Position numbers and translations under genes: made by a program
From: Oligoflexaceae bacterium
Lineage (GTDB): Bacteria; Bdellovibrionota_B; Oligoflexia; Oligoflexales; Oligoflexaceae
Direction of reading: 5' to 3'
Assembly: GCA_947454545.1 (NCBI GenBank)
Contig: CANGNB010000004.1
Location: forward strand, 1-35,232
DNA length: 35,232 nucleotides
Notes under the pieces: model-generated
The model's database searches: none
What the model was told of the DNA's origin: nothing
Seen by the model: the letters and a program-made list of their open reading frames with translations, nothing else
Part shown: one piece after another, positions 1 to 7,941 of the stretch
Layout: each line of letters begins with the position of its first letter
Numbering within the stretch: the first letter of the stretch is position 1

Positions 1-1
1 C

Positions 2-1465
2 TCTTTGGAAAATCTACCAATCTTGAACAGCCCAGGGTCCATAGCCTCAGAGGTTCCTAAACTTCAAGCAGGGGCTAGGGAAAAATTGGAGCTATGGAAA
101 TCCACCCATGCTTGCATTGGGAACATAGAGGAAACCAAAAATCTCATCAGAGAGACGCAGATTATTGTCGAAGAGATTTGTCAGCAAAAAGGCTTAAAGG
201 CCTTACCAGAGTATGAAATTTTTAAAAGAGCAAAAGATCAAAGTCTTTTAACAGAGGCTTCGCCCAATTCGCAGCCATCAAAACCATCAGATGAGCCAAC
301 GATCCGCGTATATTCTCCTGATTATGTTGAATTCATTGCCAAAGATTTCGCTGCTGACGAAGTGATCAAGGCGGGAAATAAGGCCGACGCAAAAAATGGA
401 ACTGTGAGTAACTCGAATTCTGTTACTGGTGGCGTTTCGGGGGGAGGCGATCTCTCTGTCAGTCCGTTGGGTGTAGGTGGTGGGCTTCATGCAGGCATCA
501 ATGCAGGCTTGACTCGCACGGAGTCTAGGACACCTCCCCAAAAACTAGACTTCGACAAAATTGAAAAGGAAGCTTATGATACGGCCAAAAAGTACCCTCA
601 TATGACTGGCAAACCTGCAAATTACGAGTGCACCACAGACAAATGCCGCAATACCTCAAATAACGTCTGGTTCTCTCGAGCAGAGGCGCCCCATAAAATG
701 GGATGCACCCCTGGCCAAAACTGTGAAATAGCTCCCGACTATGACGAAGAAGCAGAGATAAATCGCTGCGTGGAACAGGGGGTTTATGACTACTTCGAAA
801 AAAGAGGTCGATTAACGCGTGACCCTGACTATGAGTTCATGCAAAAAATAGAGACCCAAAGTGCTGAAGATATGCTCAAAGAAGGCTTCTGTGAGGAAGC
901 TCATTTTGGGCAGCAGTTCTGTAGAGATTGGCAGAGAAAAGAGTTCGAAGAACGAGGAGCACCTTGGCTCTCTGATCAGACAAAGCATGATATTGAAATA
1001 AAAAAAGAACTTTTGAAGCAGGGAATATGTGACCCTAAAAGCTTTGGTTTAGATTTTTGTCAGGCTTATAAGAACATGAGGGCTTCGGAAAAAGCCCAGG
1101 ATAGCTCCATTCAGCCGGAGAACGAGGAAGGTAAACCGAGCGAATCCAGTCTGGACGAATGGAGAGAAAGCCTTAGAGAACTTAGAAGCTTTGCGACGAA
1201 TAGGGACGTAGAAAAGCAAAACAAAGAAGCTAAGACACGATATTGTCGTCAACTTTTTGAATCAAATCAAAAACGACTCTCGCCAAAACCATTGAAGGAG
1301 CTTTTCAGTGGCTCATTGGGCTCGCAATGTGCGGGAGCAACTTATGACATGTCTTCTCTGAAAAATTTAGGTGGACAGCTCACTGGGGTTAGCTCATCAG
1401 GAGAGGTGCTTTCTAGCAAACGACTGAAAGGTTCGACGCTAGGAACTCTTCGGGAAGCACCCTAA
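2..1465 (+). CDS. Unrecognised Cys-containing protein, 3' part
   Basis: The reading frame is open from the left edge, so the true start probably lies outside the window; a TTG at position 5 is the only early start-like codon and has no ribosome site. I do not recognise the family. About 487 residues are visible. A Gly/Ser-rich linker lies around residues 135-170. The charged C-terminal half contains a repeated motif, Leu-Leu/Met-Lys-x-Gly-Phe/Ile-Cys, then Phe-Gly and Phe-Cys, at about residues 288-300 and 335-352. The paired cysteines suggest disulfides and thus a protein exported from the cytoplasm, but the N-terminus that would carry a signal peptide is missing. It ends 171 bases before hemN, with no clear terminator between. 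Function unknown. Confidence 0.75.
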   Translation, partial: SLENLPILNSPGSIASEVPKLQAGAREKLELWKSTHACIGNIEETKNLIRETQIIVEEICQQKGLKALPEYEIFKRAKDQSLLTEASPNSQPSKPSDEPTIRVYSPDYVEFIAKDFAADEVIKAGNKADAKNGTVSNSNSVTGGVSGGGDLSVSPLGVGGGLHAGINAGLTRTESRTPPQKLDFDKIEKEAYDTAKKYPHMTGKPANYECTTDKCRNTSNNVWFSRAEAPHKMGCTPGQNCEIAPDYDEEAEINRCVEQGVYDYFEKRGRLTRDPDYEFMQKIETQSAEDMLKEGFCEEAHFGQQFCRDWQRKEFEERGAPWLSDQTKHDIEIKKELLKQGICDPKSFGLDFCQAYKNMRASEKAQDSSIQPENEEGKPSESSLDEWRESLRELRSFATNRDVEKQNKEAKTRYCRQLFESNQKRLSPKPLKELFSGSLGSQCAGATYDMSSLKNLGGQLTGVSSSGEVLSSKRLKGSTLGTLREAP

Positions 1466-1636
1466 AACCACTCTACGCGCGATCTGATTCCATGACTGTG
1501 CGAGATCACACTTCAGGGTGGGATTTCGCTGTTCTCTAAGTATTCGTAATCATTTCAAATTCCCCTGCATAGGGGGCTCCTCCACCCTGGCTCGGCCCTT
1601 GCTTTGGCCTCTGAAGTTGCCGTGAGAGGAGAGTTC

Positions 1637-3055
1637 ATGAGTCGCCGACCTTTTAGCCTTGCCCATCGCGAAAGTTACCTGCGTTTTAGTAGCCTGGCTC
1701 TGCCGCGCTACACGTCCTATCCAGCTATTCCACATTGGAAGGATCAGCTGACGCTCGCCGCGAAAGGGAGCGAACTCGCAGCGGCTCTTGAAGTCGGACA
1801 AGCCTACAGCCTCTATCTGCATGTGCCTTACTGTGCCAAGCTCTGCTTTTACTGTGGCTGTCAAAAAGAGATTATGAACCCAAAGAGTGCGGCCGCTCAG
1901 CAGAAAGTTGAGGCATTCATCCAGGGCCTGCGCGATGAGCTTGCGCTCGTCGCTCCAGCCTTTCAAAAGGCTGTACTTCGCCATATTCATGTGGGAGGCG
2001 GGACGCCGAATTTTTTAAATCCCGAGCAGTGGCTGCAAGTCAAAGCGCTGATCGTCGCGCAATTACCCACAGCCCCGGACCTTGAGTGGAGTGTCGAGGT
2101 CGATCCCCGTACGATCACCGAAGCGCATCTAGAAACTTTTGCTCAGCTGGGAGTAAAGCGTCTCAGCCTTGGCGTCCAGGACTTTGAGGATAAAGTTCAA
2201 AAGGCTATCAATCGCATTCAGCCTTTCTCTATGGTGGCTGATCTGTGCCAGAAGGCTCGAGCTCTTGGGATGAATGCTTTGAATTTTGATCTCATCTATG
2301 GTCTGCCTTTTCAAACACGTGAGAGTATCGAAGGGACTTTAGAAAAAGTCCTCGCGCTGCGACCGGATCGTATCGCCTACTACCGCTTGGCTATTCTGCC
2401 CGATCTCTTTGCGGCTCAAAAAAACTTTGCACCCGAGGATTTACCTCAGGGCAAGGCTTCTATGGAACTCAATCTTTTGATCCAAAGACGCTTGCAAGAT
2501 GCTGGCTATGAGAGCATAGGTCTCGATCATTTTGCCTTGCCCGAAGATGCCTTGGCGATCGCGGCTCGAGCCGGAACACTGCAGAGAAACTTCCAGGGCA
2601 TGACCACAGGACGCGATCTGCCGCTGCTGGGTCTTGGACCCTCAGCGATCAGCTCGATGGGAGCGGTGTCCGTGCAAAATCCTAAGACGACAGAAGCTTG
2701 GTTAGAAGCTTTGCAGCAATCTGAAACGCAACTCAAAGCCCATCATCTTACCAGAGAGGATCGCCTGCGCAAGGCTATTATCGATCAGATCTTTTGTCGT
2801 TCGGCGATCGATGTGAAGGAACTCGAGCAGGAGTTTGGAGAAGCTCTCATCGCTTTGTTCCAAGAGGTTTTACCAGATCTGCGTATTTTGGAGGCTGAAG
2901 GTCTTGTCAGCTTTGATCGACACAAATGCATCCGCCTAACAGAACCGCTCGGTCGGCTTTTGCAAAGAGTCGTAGCAAGCCTCTTCGATGCTTACCTTCC
3001 TAGGGGGGCTTACCTCAATGGCTTAGAAGTCGGACGTGCGTCCTCGGTGGGCTGA
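1637..3055 (+). CDS. hemN: Oxygen-independent coproporphyrinogen III oxidase (radical SAM)
   Basis: Converts coproporphyrinogen III to protoporphyrinogen IX without oxygen, in the cytoplasm, for heme synthesis. The radical SAM cluster motif is C66-x3-C70-x2-C73, followed by Gly-Cys75 as in true HemN rather than the HemW chaperone; the N-terminal PRYTSYP segment and GGGTP (about 120-124) also match HemN. The 472 residues are close to the 457 of E. coli HemN. I chose the ATG at 1637 because a GAGAGGAGAG ribosome site lies just upstream; a TTG 33 bases earlier is in frame but has none. The last 46 bases overlap the 3' end of the convergent lipoprotein gene. The heme supply fits the c-type cytochromes encoded nearby. 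Confidence 0.95.
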   Translation: MSRRPFSLAHRESYLRFSSLALPRYTSYPAIPHWKDQLTLAAKGSELAAALEVGQAYSLYLHVPYCAKLCFYCGCQKEIMNPKSAAAQQKVEAFIQGLRDELALVAPAFQKAVLRHIHVGGGTPNFLNPEQWLQVKALIVAQLPTAPDLEWSVEVDPRTITEAHLETFAQLGVKRLSLGVQDFEDKVQKAINRIQPFSMVADLCQKARALGMNALNFDLIYGLPFQTRESIEGTLEKVLALRPDRIAYYRLAILPDLFAAQKNFAPEDLPQGKASMELNLLIQRRLQDAGYESIGLDHFALPEDALAIAARAGTLQRNFQGMTTGRDLPLLGLGPSAISSMGAVSVQNPKTTEAWLEALQQSETQLKAHHLTREDRLRKAIIDQIFCRSAIDVKELEQEFGEALIALFQEVLPDLRILEAEGLVSFDRHKCIRLTEPLGRLLQRVVASLFDAYLPRGAYLNGLEVGRASSVG

Positions 3056-3693
3056 AGGTTCGTTTGGGCGAGATGATAGACGCAAGGCTGGGAGGATCCA
3101 GTCGCAGAATCTTCTCGCAAAAGATCACGATCATTGAAGCCGACGGTGATACGCGGGCGATAAGCCTCGGGATCAAAACTGCCCGGCTTACCTCCATGCT
3201 CTACAAAATGCCGAGAAAGCTGGCGGCGGACTTCGAGTAGACCTTTAGACTCGAGAGCAAGAAAGTAAGTGACCAAGGTCTTATCCGCCTCTTCTCGTCG
3301 CAAGATGCTAAGACAAACTGGTTGAAAGGGTATCTTCTGAAGTCCTACCTTGCTGATGTAGCTATGAATTTCACCTAGACTCATGTGTGCCCGCAGGATC
3401 TTGAGCTCGGCGGGGCTCAAAACCCATAGCGATGCCTCAGGACGCGACTGCAGCGTCATAGCTTCTTTATGTTCCAGCTCCAACTTAAGCTTTTGCAAAG
3501 GTTCGGCTGGTATCACCATGGCCACATGGTCAGCGCGCGGCTGCCACGAGAGGCGTGAGGTTTCGAGCAAACTCGACTCGAGACTAAGCGAGGGGATAGC
3601 AGGAGGCGGCTCAGTCCCGATGCGGGAAGAGGGCCTAGGGCTTGTGCAATGGGTAAGCAGTAGACTGCTTAAGAGTATGATTCTCCCTTGCAT
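3010..3693 (-). CDS. Lipoprotein with 2H-phosphoesterase-like segments
   Basis: The N-terminus is a short hydrophobic signal ending in a lipobox (LLTHC, Cys16), so the protein should be lipid-anchored in the envelope. The body (227 residues in all) has two segments resembling the paired HxT/S motifs of 2H phosphoesterases: His56-Val-Ala in a beta-strand-like stretch, and the sequence YRPRITVGF near residues 179-187 followed by acidic residues. In 2H enzymes the second motif would begin with His; here it is Arg181, so a catalytic role is doubtful. An AAGGAG-like site precedes the ATG. It converges on hemN with a 46-base overlap. The fold assignment is inference from motif resemblance; it could be an unrelated lipoprotein. 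Confidence 0.8.
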   Translation of the reverse strand: MQGRIILLSSLLLTHCTSPRPSSRIGTEPPPAIPSLSLESSLLETSRLSWQPRADHVAMVIPAEPLQKLKLELEHKEAMTLQSRPEASLWVLSPAELKILRAHMSLGEIHSYISKVGLQKIPFQPVCLSILRREEADKTLVTYFLALESKGLLEVRRQLSRHFVEHGGKPGSFDPEAYRPRITVGFNDRDLLREDSATGSSQPCVYHLAQTNLQPTEDARPTSKPLR

Positions 3694-3976
3694 GTGATAA
3701 TCTCCTTGTCGCTATCACGCGTCAGAGTCTCTTTATACCGACTCGATCGGATTGTTCAACTTTGTTAAAGGGGATGCTCAGCAGATCTTAGATGAGTCTC
3801 AGAAGGGCTTCTGCTGTTGGTGCAGCCTACTTTTACTTTAGCATAGTCTGGAGAAAAGCGCTCACCGTGAGTCGAAGATTATACAACGCGCTGATGTGAG
3901 CATTTTTGTTCGCAGCTTGATCTCTCGCTTTCCTATCCGATAAGCTATCGTCACATCTGTCCGGAGGTTGCCTTGT

Positions 3977-5386
3977 ATGGGGCCAATACCCTTAAGTCTA
4001 TCGCACCGCAAAGCGAGCTTTTTCTCGCGCTTGAGTTTAGGAATTTTTATGCTGTTCGGAGCGAGTCCCGAACTCTGGGCTATTCCCGCTAATACGCGCC
4101 TTTTTTGTGAAAGCTATCCAGCTACAGCGCTCTGTCGCAACGGAGCCACAAGCTGTCAAAGCTGTCATACGGCAGCGCCCGAACTCAATTCTTTCGGAGG
4201 GGATCTTCAGCAATCCCTTCGCCGCTATGCCGATTACGATCGCAGCCCTGCTGCCTTTCAAAAGTATCTCGGGTCAGCATTGAAAGCTATCGAAGGCAAA
4301 GACAGCGACGGGGATACCTTCGGCAATCGTCAAGAAATTGACGCTGGAACGGCCCCGGGGGATCCTTATCAATATCCGGGAGCAGCGGGTCGTCTCGTTT
4401 ATGATAACGAACGAGCGTGGCGTCGCATCCACCTCTTGTTTTGTGGGGAGAGTCCAGACCTCGAGGCGACTCGTGAGCAGCAGGCTCGAAGCCCTCAGGA
4501 ACAAAAAGCGGCTCTTCATCAGGCACTCGATGCTTGTCTGCAGTCTGAGTTCTGGCAAAAACAAGCGCTTCCTCATCTCGCCGACGAAAAGATTCGTCCT
4601 GTAAAAGCTGTGGGTATCGAAGGCGATCCCTTTGTGATCGGTGATTTTTATTATGATTATCGGCTTTTTTCTTATGTTTTAAGTGCTGATCGTGACATGC
4701 GCGAGCTGCTGACGGCGCAGTATCACATCGATGCCCAAGGGCAAAGAGTCGAAGGTCCCATTCCTGATACACCCATCAAAGGTAAGATAGTGGTTGGTGA
4801 TGGTCAGCCGCTCGCTGTTGAGCGGCGCTATGGAATGATTACAACGCAATGGTTCTTATCCTCGAATACTATGTTTGCCGAGCTGCCCCGCAACACGGCC
4901 TCACAGGCTTATCGCGCCTACCTTGGGCTCGATATTGCCAAAAGTGAGGGACTGTATCCGGTCAGCAACGAACCGCGGGATGTGGATCACAAAGGTGTCC
5001 AGGCCGAGGCCTGTGCCTTTTGTCACAGCACACTCGATCCCCTCGCGTACGCATTTTCTCCCTACCTGGGCCTGCGATCCTTTGGTACCCGATTGCCAGT
5101 CGGAGCTTACCATCCCGGACGCAAGCAGTGGGAGGCGGATGGATGGCTTATGGGTGAACCCGTCCTCGATCTCGGGGATTGGGTTCAGAAAGCTGTTGAT
5201 TCCGATGCTTTCAAGCTGCAGCTGACTCGCATGCTGATGAGCTATGCGATCGGGCATAAGCCCCAATCCCTTCAAGAACAGAAGGACCTGGCTAGGCTGT
5301 GGCCGACTCTGCCAAGTCTCAATTTCTCAGCGCATCGTATGCTTCATGCGCTGATAGACACTCTAAGCTTTGCGGGGAGAGACTGA
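3977..5386 (+). CDS. Exported c-type cytochrome protein (DUF1588/1592-like)
   Basis: A hydrophobic signal (about residues 16-35) is followed by a heme c site, CQSCH at 60-64, then a calcium-loop-like stretch rich in Asp/Gly (109-123) resembling a thrombospondin type-3 repeat. Near the C-terminus a second heme site, CAFCH (346-350), followed by a DP motif, is like the DUF1588-type cytochrome region of planctomycete and myxobacterial DUF1592 proteins. The 469 residues are expected in the periplasm or outside the cell. The ATG at 3977 has GGAGG 9 bases upstream; a TTG at 3968 touches that site and is unlikely. First gene of a three-gene operon with a one-base overlap to the next. Substrate unknown. 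Confidence 0.88.
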   Translation: MGPIPLSLSHRKASFFSRLSLGIFMLFGASPELWAIPANTRLFCESYPATALCRNGATSCQSCHTAAPELNSFGGDLQQSLRRYADYDRSPAAFQKYLGSALKAIEGKDSDGDTFGNRQEIDAGTAPGDPYQYPGAAGRLVYDNERAWRRIHLLFCGESPDLEATREQQARSPQEQKAALHQALDACLQSEFWQKQALPHLADEKIRPVKAVGIEGDPFVIGDFYYDYRLFSYVLSADRDMRELLTAQYHIDAQGQRVEGPIPDTPIKGKIVVGDGQPLAVERRYGMITTQWFLSSNTMFAELPRNTASQAYRAYLGLDIAKSEGLYPVSNEPRDVDHKGVQAEACAFCHSTLDPLAYAFSPYLGLRSFGTRLPVGAYHPGRKQWEADGWLMGEPVLDLGDWVQKAVDSDAFKLQLTRMLMSYAIGHKPQSLQEQKDLARLWPTLPSLNFSAHRMLHALIDTLSFAGRD

Positions 5387-5949
5387 TGCGCGCCTTACTC
5401 CTTGGTTTTTTCATGCTCCTCATGTCGCCTGGCCTAGAAGCTTCCGAATGGATATGGAAGCGTAGCCGCATACTTGAAGCTGATCTGGCGAGGGCCCTCG
5501 CCCTGCCACGGGAAGATCTTTGTCACGAACTTGGGCTCTATTCGTGTTTTACAGGTGTTCATCTGTTCGCCCTGGGCGGCAACGATGCTGTGGGGCGTTC
5601 GCAGTATACGCCTTTGGAGCAGCCGACGCAGCTCTCGGCGATAGCGGTCGAACGCGTCGTCTCGCAAGCGTGCCTGCAGCGTATCGCACTTGATGCGGAA
5701 ACCTCGGCGCCTGTGGTGTTTACGTCCCTAAAGCTACAGCAAACGATTGCTGAGCAAAGCGAGACTGCTGTGCGGGCTCAAATTCGCAGTCTGTCCCAGC
5801 GCTTTTTGCAGCGTGATCCTCGCGCTGAGGAGGAGCAGTTGCTCCTACACCTCGCTGATCCTCAGCGCTTTGGGGCCTTGCCAGCGCGTGATCTTGCGCA
5901 TGGGCTTTGTCTCGCCTTTGGTTCGCAACTGGAATTTCTTTTTTTCTGA
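5386..5949 (+). CDS. Small exported protein of the cytochrome/DUF1501 operon
   Basis: 187 residues with a clear signal peptide (residues 1-19, ending near LEAS). Its ATG overlaps the stop of the cytochrome gene by one base (TGATG), which implies translational coupling. The mature part is helical with a few cysteines (CHELGLYSC, QACLQR, GLCLAF) but no heme motif. The region RFLQRDPRAEE followed by a leucine-rich segment resembles the helical parts of DUF1592/DUF1585-type proteins, which suggests that a larger protein of that kind was split into this gene and the previous one; that is inference. It is followed after 11 bases by the DUF1501 gene. Function unknown, probably a partner of the two flanking products. 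Confidence 0.8.
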   Translation: MRALLLGFFMLLMSPGLEASEWIWKRSRILEADLARALALPREDLCHELGLYSCFTGVHLFALGGNDAVGRSQYTPLEQPTQLSAIAVERVVSQACLQRIALDAETSAPVVFTSLKLQQTIAEQSETAVRAQIRSLSQRFLQRDPRAEEEQLLLHLADPQRFGALPARDLAHGLCLAFGSQLEFLFF

Positions 5950-5960
5950 GAGGAGCCTTT

Positions 5961-7412
5961 ATGCGTCTTCATCGTCGCCACCTTTTGCAATCATCCTTGC
6001 TCTGGCCTCTCTCCAGTCTTAGCGCCAAGCGTGCCTTGGGTATGTCTGCGATAACAGAGGAACGGCCCGAAAAACTGCTGATCGTACTGGCAGCAGGTGG
6101 GGGAGCGAGTCTCGTAGATTCGTTTTTACCTGTCGTGGCTCAGTCAGATAATCGCGACATACGCAGCTACAGTGAAGCGATGATCGATACGGTTCCTGGT
6201 ATTCAGTTGCAAACGCTCAAGTCGCTACCCTACACTGTCGGTAAACCGACCAATACCTCGTACACGATGGCTTCTTTTTTACAGAGGCACGGGCAAGATC
6301 TTGCGGTCCTCACTCAAACCTGCAGCAGCGTGAATCATCTGATCGGTAGCCAGCGCTCGCTGAATGGGAATGGCATCAATAAAGGACGCACGCTCATGGA
6401 AGCTGTGGCTGCCGCTTACGGGCAGCAGTGCTTGCTGGCGAATGTGAATATGGCGACGGGAGGTTATGCTCTGCATGGGACCGATAGCACTCTGCCACGA
6501 ACAGCTAAAGCGGAAGTCGTCGCGGATGCCTTACTCTTTCCCTTGGGCCTCCATCGCGATCTGAAAATCGAAGGGCGTGCTGACTCCAAGCTCTTAGCTG
6601 AAGCACGCGCCGTCCGAGATGCCCTGGATCAAAAGTCGCCTCTGGGCGGCGAGGCCTCGCGCAGTGCTCTGATCCGAGAATTTCTTACCCTTCGTCAGCA
6701 GATTCCAAGGCTCGAAGCGGCTCAGGTTATGGAAAGCCTTATGTTCTTCGATCAGGCTCGGCAGCAGGGAGGCCGCGACGATCGTTTTGCGGATTCTTCA
6801 CTGCTGCAAAAAGTGCGCGAACGCTTTCCCCACTATGCAAGCGATCCCTTGGAAGCGCAGGCAGCCCTGAGCTTTCTCTTGCTGCGCTATGGTCTGAGCA
6901 CGGCGGTGACACTTGGTCTCGATGATCAGGTGCGTTTCCAAGATGGTGCCCAAGATAAAGAGCTCCTGCACCTGCCCCTTGCTTTTGACTGGTCGCACAA
7001 CGCGCATCAGGGGGCACAAAATACCATGTGGCGACGTTTGCTTTCGGTTTTGGATCGCTTGATCCAACTGCTCAAAGAGGAAGATTATCTCGGGACGGCA
7101 GCACATGGCAAAATTTGGGAGCGTTCGCTGCTCTATATAGCTACGGAGTTTGGTCGTGATCGCGAGCCGACTCAAGGCAGCGGGCACAATTTGAATAACG
7201 GACATGTGCTCCTTTCCCCCTTGCTTAAGGGCAATCGTGTCTATGGCGGTGTGGATCCAAGGACAGGCATGACCTTTGGCTACGACCCGCGAACAGGGCT
7301 AGCGGATCCTGGACGCCAGATGCAGGAGGCGGATACCTATAGCGCGATCTTGGGTGCGCTCGGCATTCGCTTTGCAGGACAGACCGATTGTTCAGGGCTA
7401 TGGCGAGCTTAA
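5961..7412 (+). CDS. DUF1501 family exported protein
   Basis: 483 residues. The N-terminus carries a twin-arginine-like signal (RRHLLQSS at residues 5-12, then a hydrophobic stretch), typical of DUF1501 proteins, which resemble the alkaline phosphatase/sulfatase superfamily. Typical segments include the early strand LLIVLAAGGGASLVD and the late YIATEFGRDREPTQGSGHNL, with Asp, His and Asn that could bind metal. Start chosen at ATG 5961 with GAGAGGAGCC upstream. It is the last gene of the operon. DUF1501 proteins commonly travel with cytochrome c DUF1592/DUF1588 or DUF1800 partners; their substrate is not established. The 3' end overlaps the convergent cytochrome lipoprotein gene by 15 bases. 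Confidence 0.9.
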   Translation: MRLHRRHLLQSSLLWPLSSLSAKRALGMSAITEERPEKLLIVLAAGGGASLVDSFLPVVAQSDNRDIRSYSEAMIDTVPGIQLQTLKSLPYTVGKPTNTSYTMASFLQRHGQDLAVLTQTCSSVNHLIGSQRSLNGNGINKGRTLMEAVAAAYGQQCLLANVNMATGGYALHGTDSTLPRTAKAEVVADALLFPLGLHRDLKIEGRADSKLLAEARAVRDALDQKSPLGGEASRSALIREFLTLRQQIPRLEAAQVMESLMFFDQARQQGGRDDRFADSSLLQKVRERFPHYASDPLEAQAALSFLLLRYGLSTAVTLGLDDQVRFQDGAQDKELLHLPLAFDWSHNAHQGAQNTMWRRLLSVLDRLIQLLKEEDYLGTAAHGKIWERSLLYIATEFGRDREPTQGSGHNLNNGHVLLSPLLKGNRVYGGVDPRTGMTFGYDPRTGLADPGRQMQEADTYSAILGALGIRFAGQTDCSGLWRA

Positions 7413-7871
7413 AGGATGTGTGGGTGCGGTGCTGACCGGACAGTCGCTTTCTTTTTCGGGTAGACCGTTCGCGATAAAGGCGAGGATAGTCTGTTGCTCG
7501 AGGGGATCAAGGGGCTCGGTAAAAGCATTGGCTGTCGTCCGCTGCTTGATCGCTTTTTGATGCAAGCTAAAGTTAGCATAGCTGGTGAGTAGCACGCCCT
7601 TCCAGGCAAAAGTTTCATTATGACAGCGCACGCAGCGAAATTCGCTCAGCTCCTGCAGGGTGCTTTCCCAAGAGGGAATACCGAGTGCGGCACAGCTTAA
7701 TTTGGGGCTTGGCGTTGACTGAGCGTCGGCGTCGCTTGGGCAAGCTGAGTTAGCTTCAGGGCAAGAAACACCTGTGGCAGCGCTAGCATCGCTTGTTCTA
7801 TCGACTTTGACCTCGCGCTGACAGCCTAGGCTGAGGCACGCAGTGCTAAGGGTTATGATCCAAGCTTTCAT
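7398..7871 (-). CDS. Small cytochrome c lipoprotein
   Basis: 157 residues with a lipoprotein signal ending in LSLGC (Cys17), so probably anchored in the envelope. After a low-complexity Ala/Ser/Asp linker there is one heme c site, CVRCH (residues 80-84), and a C-terminal helix (LDPLEQQTILAFIANG) like the last helix of class I cytochromes c. It is transcribed away from the larger cytochrome lipoprotein gene's terminator and converges on the DUF1501 operon, so the two groups lie tail to tail. Likely an electron carrier for that redox module; no partner is proven. Confidence 0.85.
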   Translation of the reverse strand: MKAWIITLSTACLSLGCQREVKVDRTSDASAATGVSCPEANSACPSDADAQSTPSPKLSCAALGIPSWESTLQELSEFRCVRCHNETFAWKGVLLTSYANFSLHQKAIKQRTTANAFTEPLDPLEQQTILAFIANGLPEKESDCPVSTAPTHPLSSP

Positions 7872-7893
7872 AAGGCCACACCAAAGCTAGAGC

Positions 7894-7923
7894 AAAAAAA
7901 AGGGGAGCCGGTGACGGCTCCCC
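7894..7923 (-). terminator. Intrinsic terminator of the cytochrome lipoprotein gene
   Basis: A perfect 8-bp stem (GGGGAGCC/GGCTCCCC) with a 6-base loop. Read on the minus strand it is followed by eight T, 19 bases after the stop of the gene at 7942-9699. Confidence 0.9.
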
Positions 7924-7941
7924 TGGGACTACAAGTGAAAC

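Noticed and set aside
1604-1636. TTG start for hemN
   Set aside because: No ribosome site; the ATG at 1637 has a strong one and gives the normal HemN N-terminus.
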